From contig JAAZLV010000149.1 of assembly GCA_012799155.1 (NCBI GenBank), positions 1-8,697 of the forward strand: a stretch of 8,697 nucleotides of DNA. Reading direction: 5' to 3'. The stretch comes from Bacteroidales bacterium (GTDB lineage: Bacteria > Bacteroidota > Bacteroidia > Bacteroidales > Dysgonomonadaceae). Under the pieces are notes generated by a model. It searched no databases. It was not told where the DNA came from and worked only from the letters and a program-made list of their open reading frames with translations. Below are positions 1 through 7,975 of this stretch, one piece after another. The stretch's first letter is position 1; every line of letters starts with the position of its first letter. The position numbers and the translations under genes are program-made.

Positions 1-41
1 TAGTATAAAGATTAACAGAGGTTACAATCAACACAATCATT

Positions 42-1238
42 ATGCCGGAAATTTCTCAGCGTGGTTTTGAGATGCCCGCTTCACCCATACGCAAATTAGC
101 CCCCCTCTCAGATGCTGCTAAAGTACGAGGCACCAAGGTGTACCACCTCAACATTGGACAACCCGACCTGCCCTCACCACAAGCTGCCTTGGAAGCCATC
201 CGCAACATCGACCGCACAACACTAGAATACAGTCCCAGCGACGGTTATCGCTTCTACAGAGAGAACCTGACCGATTATTACAGGCAGTACAATATTGAAC
301 TGACACCCGAAGAGATCATCATCACAACGGGTGGCTCGGAGGCAGTGCTCTATGCCTTTATGGCGTGCCTCAACCCGGGCGACGAGATCATCGTACCGGA
401 GCCGGCCTATGCCAACTACATGGCCTTTGCCATCTCGGCGGGAGCGGTGATCCGCTCTCTGCCCTCAACCATCGAATCGGGATTCGCCCTTCCTCATATC
501 GATGACTTTGAACAACTCATCAACGAACACACCAAAGGAATCCTGATCTGCAATCCGAACAACCCCACCGGTTATGTCTACACGCCGCAGGAGATGGAGC
601 AGATACGCCAGTTGGTGATAAAGCATAACCTCTATCTCTTCTCCGACGAGGTATACCGGGAGTTCATCTACAATGACACGCCATACGTCTCGGCTTGTCA
701 TCTGGAAGGAGTGGAAGAGAATGTAGTGTTGATCGACTCGGTTTCGAAACGATACAGTGAGTGCGGCATCCGCATTGGTGCATTGATCACCAGAAACCGT
801 AAGGTACACGACACCGTGATGAAGTTCTGCCAGGCGCGACTCAGTCCCCCGCTCATCGGCCAAATTGCAGCCAATGCATCTTTACAGGAGAACGGCAGCT
901 ACATGCAGCACAACTTTGAGGAGTATAAGAGTCGCCGTGATTACCTGATGGAACGACTCAACAACATCCCGGGGGTCTTCTCTCCCATGCCGCAGGGAGC
1001 CTTCTATACGTTGGCACGACTGCCCATCGACGATGCCGACAGATTCTGTGCCTGGTGTCTTTCGGACTTCTCCTATGAAGGTCAGACCATCTTCATGGCA
1101 CCTGCAACCGGTTTTTATGTGACTCCCGGATTGGGGAAGAACGAAGTACGCATCGCATATGTACTGAACAAGGTTGAACTGGGAAAAGCATTGACGGTGT
1201 TGGAGAAAGCACTGGAGGCATATCCGGGAAGAAGGTAA
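42..1238 (+). CDS. PLP-dependent class I/II aminotransferase (aspartate aminotransferase fold type I)
   Basis: This 398-residue cytoplasmic enzyme should transfer an amino group between an amino acid and a 2-oxo acid using pyridoxal phosphate. Visible landmarks are NIGQPDLP (37-44), TTGGSEA (95-101, phosphate-side loop), NPNNPTG (171-177), SDEVYREF (201-208), the Schiff-base lysine K236 in SVSKRYSECGIRIG, and R370 in NEVRIAYV, which matches the carboxylate-binding arginine of the family. The length is normal (about 390-400). I take the first ATG because Bacteroides homologs, as I recall them, also begin MPEIS; M11 is an alternative. The active-site segment has SVSKRYSECGIR where classical bacterial AspATs have SFSKTY...GWR, so the substrate (aspartate, aromatic or branched amino acids) cannot be read off. 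The permease gene follows 15 bp downstream, so co-transcription is likely. No convincing promoter is seen in the 41 bases upstream. Confidence 0.95.
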   Translation: MPEISQRGFEMPASPIRKLAPLSDAAKVRGTKVYHLNIGQPDLPSPQAALEAIRNIDRTTLEYSPSDGYRFYRENLTDYYRQYNIELTPEEIIITTGGSEAVLYAFMACLNPGDEIIVPEPAYANYMAFAISAGAVIRSLPSTIESGFALPHIDDFEQLINEHTKGILICNPNNPTGYVYTPQEMEQIRQLVIKHNLYLFSDEVYREFIYNDTPYVSACHLEGVEENVVLIDSVSKRYSECGIRIGALITRNRKVHDTVMKFCQARLSPPLIGQIAANASLQENGSYMQHNFEEYKSRRDYLMERLNNIPGVFSPMPQGAFYTLARLPIDDADRFCAWCLSDFSYEGQTIFMAPATGFYVTPGLGKNEVRIAYVLNKVELGKALTVLEKALEAYPGRR

Positions 1239-1253
1239 AGTGATGATAAAGCG

Positions 1254-2501
1254 ATGAGTACGGAACTTTTCATAGCACGACGTATCTACAGGGGTGACAA
1301 GCAAAACGATAAGCGTGTTTCCTCTCCCGCCATACGCATTGCGATCTCCGGCATCGCACTGGGACTGGCAGTGATGCTCGTATCGGTCTGTATCATCGTC
1401 GGTTTTAAAAAAGAGGTACGTGCCAAGGTGGTGGGTTTTGGCTCTCATATCCAGGTCACCGCCTTCGACAACAACAACTCATACGAACAGGCTCCCATCG
1501 CCTTCTCCGACACGCTGGCGCAATTGCTCACCTCCAATCCTGCCATCTCTCATCTCCAGGAGTACATCTCCAAGCCGGGCATCATCAAGACCGAAGAAGA
1601 CTTCCTGGGTGTCATCCTCAAAGGAGTCTCAGAACGATATGACTGGGAGTTTTTCCGGAAGAACATGGTGGAGGGTGAGGTGATTCATCCGGGTGACACC
1701 ACTGCTGCCAACCGGGCCATCCTCTCCCGTGAGATCGCAGACAAGCTGCAACTGAAGCTGGGTGACAGTTTCACCTGCTACTTCGTGCAGGAGCCGGTAC
1801 GAGCCCGTCGTTTCACCATTGCCGGCATCTACGAGACCAATTTCGAGGATTACGACAAGCTTTATGTCATCACCGGGAAGGATGTGCTTGCCTCCCTCAA
1901 CGGGTGGGATGCCGATATGGTGAGCGGCATCGAACTGCTGGTAAAGGATTACGACAACCTCGACCGTACCACGCAGGATCTTTTCTTTACAATGGCATCC
2001 TACAGGGACCGACTCGGAAACAACCTCTACACACGCTCCATCAAGGATATCAATCCCATGATCTTCAACTGGCTCAACCTGCTCGACATGAATGTCTGGG
2101 TGATCATCATCCTGATGCTCGTGGTATCAGGCTTCACCATGATCTCGGGACTGCTGATCATCATCCTTGAACGCACCAACATGATTGGCATGCTCAAGTC
2201 GATGGGTGCCCGCGACTTCAGCATCCGCAAGGTGTTTCTCTACCTTTCCGCCTTCCTGATCGGCCAGGGAATGCTTTGGGGCAATGTGATCGCCCTTCTC
2301 TTCTGCATCCTGCAGGATCAGTTTCATCTACTGAAACTGGACCCTGCCACTTACTACCTCTCTTCGGTGCCGGTAGACTTGAACCTGCTCTTCATCCTGC
2401 TGCTCAATGCCGGCACTTTGCTGGTCACCCTGCTGATGATGCTGGGTCCCTCCTATCTCATAGCGCGTATCACCCCTGCACGCTCCATCCGTTTTGAATA
2501 A
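1254..2501 (+). CDS. LolC/LolE-like ABC transporter permease (FtsX/MacB family)
   Basis: This 415-residue inner-membrane protein has the four-helix layout of the LolC/LolE/MacB permeases. TM1 is at about 27-50, a large periplasmic domain (MacB-type core) covers about 52-275, and TM2 is about 281-305, TM3 about 327-351 and TM4 about 377-404. The cytoplasmic stretch RTNMIGMLKSMGAR (307-320) is the FtsX-family signature loop thought to contact the ATPase, and the C-terminus ARITPARSIRFE is the usual family ending. LolC/E proteins extract lipoproteins from the inner membrane with the ATPase LolD and hand them to LolA. No ATPase gene lies in this window, so the partner must be encoded elsewhere, which I believe is common in Bacteroidetes. 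Other FtsX-family roles are possible. The start codon follows closely spaced stop triplets (tgatgataa) after the aminotransferase. The gene is probably co-transcribed with it. Confidence 0.9.
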   Translation: MSTELFIARRIYRGDKQNDKRVSSPAIRIAISGIALGLAVMLVSVCIIVGFKKEVRAKVVGFGSHIQVTAFDNNNSYEQAPIAFSDTLAQLLTSNPAISHLQEYISKPGIIKTEEDFLGVILKGVSERYDWEFFRKNMVEGEVIHPGDTTAANRAILSREIADKLQLKLGDSFTCYFVQEPVRARRFTIAGIYETNFEDYDKLYVITGKDVLASLNGWDADMVSGIELLVKDYDNLDRTTQDLFFTMASYRDRLGNNLYTRSIKDINPMIFNWLNLLDMNVWVIIILMLVVSGFTMISGLLIIILERTNMIGMLKSMGARDFSIRKVFLYLSAFLIGQGMLWGNVIALLFCILQDQFHLLKLDPATYYLSSVPVDLNLLFILLLNAGTLLVTLLMMLGPSYLIARITPARSIRFE

Positions 2502-2553
2502 CTTTTACAGAAAGTAACTTCCGTTGTCGGCCCTTTCACTGAAAAATATTGGT

Positions 2554-2561
2554 TATATTTG
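2554..2561 (+). promoter_or_regulatory. Putative Bacteroidetes -7 box (TATATTTG) for sbcDC
   Basis: TATATTTG matches the Bacteroidetes housekeeping -7 consensus TAnnTTTG and lies 16 bases before the sbcD ATG, which would give a leader of only about 10 bases. No good TTTG is present at the expected -33 spacing, so the call rests on one box. It suggests sbcDC can be transcribed separately from the upstream permease. Confidence 0.45.
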
Positions 2562-2577
2562 ACAGAAAAAAGAGGGT

Positions 2578-3798
2578 ATGCGCATATTACATACGGCCGA
2601 CTGGCATCTGGGCAAGCGGCTCGATGACTTCCCACGATTGGAAGAGCAAAGGGAGGTGTTGGAAGAGATCTGTGAAATTGCCGAACAGGAGGCAGCCGAT
2701 GTAGTGTTAGTTGCAGGTGATCTGTTCGACACCTTCAATCCTCCCACCGAGGCGGTCGACCTGCTCTACCGGACACTCAAACGACTCACCGCAGAGGGGC
2801 GCCGTCCCGTCATCGCCATAGCCGGAAACCATGACTCACCCGACCGGATAGAGGCACCCGACCCGCTGGCGCGGGAGTGTGGTATCATCTTCGCCGGTTA
2901 TCCACATACGGTGGTGCCTCCCTATCTGCTTGAGTCGGGATTAAGGATCCTTCAAAGCGACAAGGGGTTCGTAGAGCTTCTGCTGCCGGACGCTTCCGCT
3001 CCATTGCGCATTCTCTTCACGCCCTATGCCAACGAATACCGTCTCAAGACCTTTCTTGGTCTGGAGGAGAGCGAGGAGGAACTTCGGTCGCTTCTGCAGG
3101 AACGATGGCAGCAGCTGGCCGACCGGTACTGCGACCAGATGGGCGTCAACATCCTCCTCACTCATCTCTTCGTGGCAAGGAGAGGTGCCCCTCTTCCTGA
3201 AGAGCCGGAGGAGGAGAAACCAATCCTGCAGGTAGGCGGCGCACAGGCTGTTTACACCGACAACATCCCTGCACAGATACAATACACCGCACTGGGTCAT
3301 CTCCACCGGATGCACTTCGTGGAGAAAGAACCGTCGCCGGTCTGCTACAGCGGGAGCCCCCTCTCCTACAGCTTTGCAGAAGCCGGTCAGCAGAAACAGC
3401 TGCTGATGATCAATCTGGAGCCCGGCAAAGCAGCCGTTGTGCGGGAGATACCGCTTACCCGTTCGAAACCTCTTTTGCGGAAAAAGGCCAAGGGTGTTGA
3501 AGAGGCACTACAGTGGCTCAGCGAGAACAGGGATGCGCTGGTGGAACTGACAATCGTCACCGACAGCTTTCTCACAGCTATGGAACGGAAAGCTCTTTTG
3601 GCCGCTCACCCCGCCATTGTGAGCATCATTCCTGAGGTCACGGATGCAGTGACACTGAGGGAGGGAACAAGTGAACAGATAGACCTCTCCAAAGGTATGG
3701 AAGCGCTGTTCCGCGACTATTTCCTACACGAGAAAGGGCAGGAACCCAACGAGGAGATCATGCAATTATTTCACGAAATACTGGCTGAAGAGGAATGA
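2578..3798 (+). CDS. sbcD: SbcD, exonuclease subunit of the SbcCD complex (Mre11 family)
   Basis: This 406-residue nuclease subunit is a calcineurin-like metallophosphoesterase. With SbcC it acts as an ATP-dependent double-strand exonuclease and single-strand endonuclease that opens hairpins and protein-blocked ends. All five metal-site motifs are present in order: HTADWHLGK (D8, H10), VAGDLFDT (D48), GNHDSP (N84, H85, D86), LTHLF (H196) and GHLHR (H241, H243). CYSGSPLSYSF (256-266) follows, as is typical before the C-terminal capping domain (about 270-406). The length is typical for SbcD. The ATG is preceded by the TATATTTG box, and the protein starts directly at the MRILHTADWHLG strand, so no upstream extension is expected. 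Its stop codon overlaps the sbcC start (ATGA), which indicates translational coupling. I see no missing catalytic residue. Confidence 0.97.
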   Translation: MRILHTADWHLGKRLDDFPRLEEQREVLEEICEIAEQEAADVVLVAGDLFDTFNPPTEAVDLLYRTLKRLTAEGRRPVIAIAGNHDSPDRIEAPDPLARECGIIFAGYPHTVVPPYLLESGLRILQSDKGFVELLLPDASAPLRILFTPYANEYRLKTFLGLEESEEELRSLLQERWQQLADRYCDQMGVNILLTHLFVARRGAPLPEEPEEEKPILQVGGAQAVYTDNIPAQIQYTALGHLHRMHFVEKEPSPVCYSGSPLSYSFAEAGQQKQLLMINLEPGKAAVVREIPLTRSKPLLRKKAKGVEEALQWLSENRDALVELTIVTDSFLTAMERKALLAAHPAIVSIIPEVTDAVTLREGTSEQIDLSKGMEALFRDYFLHEKGQEPNEEIMQLFHEILAEEE

Positions 3799-6700
3799 TA
3801 CCGATACAACTTACCCTGCAGGGACTCTACTCCTACCAGGCAAAACAGACCATCGACTTCAGCAGGCTCACCTCCTCCGGCCTGTTTGGCATCTTCGGCA
3901 TGGTGGGCAGCGGCAAGTCCTCGATCCTGGAGGCGATCACATTCGCACTCTACGGACGTACCGACCGTCTCAACCTCTCGGGCGACAACCGTAACTACAA
4001 CATGATGAACCTGAAATCGAAGGAGATGCTGATCGATTTCATCTTCGAGGCGGGCAGCGAGCGGACACTCTACCGCTCCACCGTGAAAGGCAGGCGCAAC
4101 AGCAAACGTTTCGAGGAGGTGAAAACGCTCGATCGCACTGCCTACAGGAAGATCGACAACGAGTGGATTCCAATCGAGCAGGAGGCTCTGCAGGAAACCA
4201 TCGGACTGAGCTATGAGAACTTCAAACGCACCATCATCATCCCGCAGGGCCAGTTTCAGGAGTTCTTGCAGCTGGGCAACAAAGACCGCACCCAGATGAT
4301 GAAAGAGTTATTCAACCTGGGAAAGTATGAGTTTTATTACAAGGTGGTTTCACTCGAGACCAGGAACAACGAGCAGAAACATATTCTGGAAGGTGAACTG
4401 AAAGGTCTGGGCGACATCGATGAAAGTCAGCTTGAGCAGTATGAGACTGGACTGGACCAGTTGGAGAAGATCATTTCTGAACATAAAAGCAGGCTTATTG
4501 AACTCCAGCAAAAGGAAGAACAACTCCGGAAGTTAAGTGAGCTCCAGCAGAAGTGCAGTGAATCCGAGCAGGAGCTGCGGAAGTTGGAGAAAGAAGAGCC
4601 TGTATTTCTTGACCTTGAAAAAAGCATCAACCACTACGAGCAGTGTCAATACCGGTTCAAACATCGACTTGAACTTTTGGAGGAGTGGATCGGCAAGAAA
4701 GAGAGGCGTGAAAAGCTGATGGATCTTGACAGCAAGCGTCTGGAAGAGGTGGAGCAGAGGATTGAAGAGATCGGGAAGCTGCTTACCGGGATCAGGCCAG
4801 CATACGAGAAACGGGATGAGCTGCAGAGGAGGGCGACAGAGCTGTCGCTGCTGCTGCAGATGAAAGGTGCCGAAGAGATCATCACGAAGGAAAAGAGTCG
4901 TTCAATAACAGGAGAAGGTTTTCTTGAGAAAGCCTCAAAGCAGGTGGAGGCTCTGAAATCGGAGAAGCAGCAGCTCGGTGATATGATCAGTGAGTTACGC
5001 GCGAAGATGCCAGATCTGATGATGCTCTCTGCCATCAGAAGCTGGCATGCCGAGAAAAGGAGCCTGGAGAAACAACTAGGCGATATACAGTTGGAAGCAG
5101 AGCGATATGCCCATGAGGAGGAGGAGATCAGACAGGAGAGAGCACACCTTCGGAAGAACAGGCTGTTTGAAGGGTTGCCGCACGATGCAGACCCTGCAGC
5201 ACTGGAGGATTGTCTGAGGCTGGAGACTGACAAGATAAAAAGCCGGCAGCGTCAGTTGGGAGAAGAAGAGCATCACCTGCTTGTAAAAGAGCAGCTGAAA
5301 AGTTATGCCAGTGAGCTGGAGGAGGGGCACCCCTGCCCGCTCTGCGGATCAAGACAGCATCCTGCAATATTCAGGAGTGATGACCAGGAAAAGCAACTGC
5401 TACAGCTAGCAGAAGAGAAAAGTACGCTCGAGCAGCAACTCAACCAGCTTGCATCGCTCGGTGAACAGCTCCTCCTACTCAAGAGCCGTGAACTACAGGC
5501 ATGCAAGCAGAAGAAAGAGTGGATCGGAAAAGGCAGGCTGGTGAAGAAACAGCTAGAGGTGCATGAGGGACTGTTTCAGTGGGAGAAGTACCACGATGAA
5601 GAGGCGTTGAACAATGCTTTCCTGGAAGTGAAGAAGATGCAGGATGAACTCAGGCTTCAGGAGACGTCACTCGCTAATAAAACCACTCTGCTGGAACAGG
5701 AAGAGAAGAAAAAGGAGCGCTACCGTTCGGAACTGGACAATATCCGTACCACGCTCACCGTACAGGAGACCACTCTGACCACCCTGCAGGAACAGCTTGA
5801 AATCATCGACCCCTCAGACTACCGGGAGTCCGGCAGGGAGGAGGTTGAAAGGGAAAGGCAGCGGCTGCAGCAGGAGCATCAGCATGTGGTGAAGCTGTTC
5901 GAAGAAAAGAGCGAACAACAGCAGGAACAGACCCGTGAAAAGGATTCACTCATAAGCGCATTAGCAATCAACTACCGGGAGCTGGAACAGGAGCAGGCAA
6001 CAATCGACAGTTTGCAGCAACAGCTCAGGGAAGAGTTGGAAAAATCAACGTTCAGCAACCTGGAGGAAGTGAGGCAGATCCTCTCCACAGCAATGGATCC
6101 GGAAGGTGAAAGGAAAAAGCTGGCAACTTTCCGTGAGGTGTTGATGCAAGGCAGGTCGGCTGTCCAACAGCTCCGTAAGGAGATAGACGGCAGGGTGTAT
6201 GATGCACAGGCACATGAGATGCTGATCGACGAGATGAAGGGGATCGGTGAGGAGGTGACAGCAAAAAACAAGGAATTGGGAAAAATCACCGGATTGCTCA
6301 CGAAGCTCAGAAGTGACTTGCAGAAGAAGTCGGAACTGAAGGGGGCGATGGAGAAGCTACAGGCAAGGGGTGAAAACATCCGAACAATGAAATCACTCTT
6401 CACGGCAAGTGGTTTCGTGAACTACATCTCTACCGTATATCTTCAGAATCTCTGCAATGCCGCCAACGACCGATTCTACCGGCTCACACGACAGAAGCTG
6501 AGTTTGGAGATCACTCCCGACAACAATTTCCAGGTGCGAGACTTCATGCACGAGGGGAAGGTCAGGAGTGTGAAGACCCTCTCCGGCGGTCAGACTTTCC
6601 AGGCCTCCCTTTCACTGGCTCTGGCACTGGCCGACAACATTCAGCAGATCACCCACTCCAGTCAGAATTTCTTCTTCCTGGACGAAGGGTTCGGTTCGCT

Positions 6701-6875
6701 CGACAAGGAGTCACTCGGAATTGTATTTGACACGTTGAAGACACTGCGCCGGGAGAACCGTATCGTGGGAGTGATCTCACATGTGGAGGAGATGCAGCAG
6801 GAGATCGAGGCACACCTCCGCATTGAGAACGACCCGGAACGGGGCAGCCTGATCCGTCGCAGCTGGGAAGAGTAA
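3795..6875 (+). CDS. sbcC: SbcC, ATPase/SMC-like subunit of the SbcCD complex (Rad50 family)
   Basis: This 1026-residue ABC-type ATPase has a Rad50 architecture. The N-terminal lobe carries Walker A GMVGSGKSS (from G35; K41) and a Q-loop region IIIPQGQFQEFL (147-158). Two long Glu/Gln/Lys/Leu-rich coiled coils (about 185-505 and 525-870) flank a zinc-hook CPLCG with C514 and C517, almost exactly at mid-protein. The C-terminal lobe has the ABC signature LSGGQTF (S930), Walker B FFFLDEGFGSLD (D963, catalytic E964, D-loop D970) and the H-loop histidine H996 in VISHVEEM. ATP binding should close the heads and gate SbcD's nuclease, and the hook allows dimerisation of complexes through Zn. The start overlaps sbcD by 4 bp. 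Length and motif order are as expected, with no frameshift. The protein is cytoplasmic and nucleoid-associated. Confidence 0.97.
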   Translation: MIPIQLTLQGLYSYQAKQTIDFSRLTSSGLFGIFGMVGSGKSSILEAITFALYGRTDRLNLSGDNRNYNMMNLKSKEMLIDFIFEAGSERTLYRSTVKGRRNSKRFEEVKTLDRTAYRKIDNEWIPIEQEALQETIGLSYENFKRTIIIPQGQFQEFLQLGNKDRTQMMKELFNLGKYEFYYKVVSLETRNNEQKHILEGELKGLGDIDESQLEQYETGLDQLEKIISEHKSRLIELQQKEEQLRKLSELQQKCSESEQELRKLEKEEPVFLDLEKSINHYEQCQYRFKHRLELLEEWIGKKERREKLMDLDSKRLEEVEQRIEEIGKLLTGIRPAYEKRDELQRRATELSLLLQMKGAEEIITKEKSRSITGEGFLEKASKQVEALKSEKQQLGDMISELRAKMPDLMMLSAIRSWHAEKRSLEKQLGDIQLEAERYAHEEEEIRQERAHLRKNRLFEGLPHDADPAALEDCLRLETDKIKSRQRQLGEEEHHLLVKEQLKSYASELEEGHPCPLCGSRQHPAIFRSDDQEKQLLQLAEEKSTLEQQLNQLASLGEQLLLLKSRELQACKQKKEWIGKGRLVKKQLEVHEGLFQWEKYHDEEALNNAFLEVKKMQDELRLQETSLANKTTLLEQEEKKKERYRSELDNIRTTLTVQETTLTTLQEQLEIIDPSDYRESGREEVERERQRLQQEHQHVVKLFEEKSEQQQEQTREKDSLISALAINYRELEQEQATIDSLQQQLREELEKSTFSNLEEVRQILSTAMDPEGERKKLATFREVLMQGRSAVQQLRKEIDGRVYDAQAHEMLIDEMKGIGEEVTAKNKELGKITGLLTKLRSDLQKKSELKGAMEKLQARGENIRTMKSLFTASGFVNYISTVYLQNLCNAANDRFYRLTRQKLSLEITPDNNFQVRDFMHEGKVRSVKTLSGGQTFQASLSLALALADNIQQITHSSQNFFFLDEGFGSLDKESLGIVFDTLKTLRRENRIVGVISHVEEMQQEIEAHLRIENDPERGSLIRRSWEE

Positions 6876-6886
6876 TCTGGAAAAGA

Positions 6887-7933
6887 TTATTCCATGATCA
6901 GAAAATTGCGTCCGTTGAGGATTGTATGGTCGCGAAGATTGGAGATAAAATAATCTGTTTTCCTTTCTGGTGAGAACATGCGCAGCCTATGGATCAAATA
7001 ACCGGAGGCAGCCTTTTTTCCATCATACAGGATCTGCTCATAAAGCATCACGTTTTTGACCCGGTCCCTGAATTGCCCCAAAGCCTCCAGATCAATCAGA
7101 GAAGGATCGGTCACACGGGGAAACTGGAAATTCATTGCTGCTACTTTTCCACTTTGAGCACTGACTATAAATGTGACTCTCGTGTTGAATGAGGAGAGCA
7201 GTTGTTGCTGCTGAGGAGTAAAAATACTTTGTTCAATCTCACTTAACTCCCCTTGAGCTGAAAAACGAAAGGAGAGGGTTCCCTCCAGCTGTTTCCCCGA
7301 TTCATCCCTGGCAGATAGATTCCGATAGACTGTATGATTGTAATCATCGCAGTCACAGTGAATAATCGCAACATCCTGATCGACATAGCTCTCGTTACAG
7401 TCTAAACGGAAACCATTCGGATTCTCATGCGAGAATTGTTTGTATGAAAACATTATAAAGTTCGCGGAAAGGTAGCCTGCTGTCGCCATCCCATTCGGAA
7501 ATGAGACCATGTAATCAACCTCTTTCTTCAGTTGCTCCCTGTATGCGGCGAACATAACCAGTTCCTCGGGAGATACATCCGGGGTGAACAGTTTAAATGA
7601 TACTGCAACTATGTTTCCTGCCGTATCTACCTTACAATAAGCATTTGGTGTACCAACATGCATATGGCGCATGATCACCTCAGCAGTAAAAACAGACCTC
7701 TCCATCTTTTTCTGAAGGGCCGGATCCATCGGATTTGAATCAAAGAGATTAGGGTATGGCATTCCTTTCAGCGTCGTAGGCTTGCTGTTGTAAACACAAT
7801 CATTGACATCGATAAGCAGCACCACTTTTTCCCCTTTCTGAATGATAAAACCCTGCTGGGTTTCCTGGGCATAGATTGTTGACTGTAAAATGAGAACACT
7901 GACAACAACCATCAGATAGTTCATCTTCATCAT
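6887..7933 (-). CDS. Secreted protein of unknown function with an internal duplication
   Basis: I do not recognise this protein's family. From the ATG at 7933 it is 348 residues. It begins with a Sec signal peptide (MMKMNYLMVVV... to about A22, likely cut at YAQ), so the mature part is periplasmic or exported. There is no lipobox Cys and no C-terminal sorting domain. Two segments of about 85 residues are related: 80-163 and 236-321. Both start S-V/I-FT, share a G-N/K-I/V-VA...F strand, an R-E/D-x-x-L/V-K helix, and end in GYL...MFS. Between them is HCDCDDYNH (192-200), a Cys/His/Asp cluster that could bind metal; other cysteines are at 46, 100 and 179. The open frame extends to a TTG at 7957, but the ATGs at 7933, 7930 and 7924 give a better signal peptide and I cannot choose among them with certainty. 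The SMR gene ends 42 bp upstream on the same strand. sbcC converges from the other side with 11 bp between. Base composition is AT-richer than sbcDC. Confidence 0.82.
   Translation of the reverse strand: MMKMNYLMVVVSVLILQSTIYAQETQQGFIIQKGEKVVLLIDVNDCVYNSKPTTLKGMPYPNLFDSNPMDPALQKKMERSVFTAEVIMRHMHVGTPNAYCKVDTAGNIVAVSFKLFTPDVSPEELVMFAAYREQLKKEVDYMVSFPNGMATAGYLSANFIMFSYKQFSHENPNGFRLDCNESYVDQDVAIIHCDCDDYNHTVYRNLSARDESGKQLEGTLSFRFSAQGELSEIEQSIFTPQQQQLLSSFNTRVTFIVSAQSGKVAAMNFQFPRVTDPSLIDLEALGQFRDRVKNVMLYEQILYDGKKAASGYLIHRLRMFSPERKTDYFISNLRDHTILNGRNFLIME
6971..7228 (-). repeat. Protein-level internal repeat, copy B (C-terminal) of the secreted protein
   Basis: Residues 236-321 of the secreted protein align with residues 80-163 at a nearly constant offset of 156-158 residues. 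Matching anchors are SIFT/SVFT, SGKVAAMNF/AGNIVAVSF, FRDRVK/YREQLK and SGYL...MFS/AGYL...MFS. Divergence is high, so this is an old duplication visible only in the protein. Confidence 0.65.
7445..7696 (-). repeat. Protein-level internal repeat, copy A (N-terminal) of the secreted protein
   Basis: Residues 80-163 are the N-terminal partner of copy B. The pattern is a beta strand, then a helix ending in the YREQLKKEV segment, then a GYL...MFS strand, which suggests a repeated alpha/beta domain. The fold is not identified. Confidence 0.65.
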
Positions 7934-7975
7934 CTTGCTGATTTTTATTGATACCAAAATTGTGAATAACCATGT

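Noticed and set aside
882..1448. 188-codon open frame on the minus strand across the aminotransferase/permease junction
   Set aside because: It lies antisense to two well-supported genes, has no recognisable domain, and no promoter precedes it.
2501..2515. ACTTT-N5-AAAGT stem after the permease as a terminator
   Set aside because: Only five weak pairs with no following T-run; transcription may continue into sbcDC.
4646..5233. 195-codon minus-strand open frame inside sbcC
   Set aside because: Its Ser/Leu-rich product is what the reverse strand of Glu/Gln/Lys-rich coiled-coil codons gives; the sense strand is clearly coding.
6878..6894. TGGAA-N7-TTCCA stem at the convergent junction as a bidirectional terminator
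   Set aside because: The 5-bp, AT-rich stem has no T-tract on either side and is too weak to call.
7934..7957. TTG start at 7957 for the secreted protein
   Set aside because: It adds eight residues before the signal peptide without a ribosome-site reason; ATGs at 7933, 7930 and 7924 fit better.
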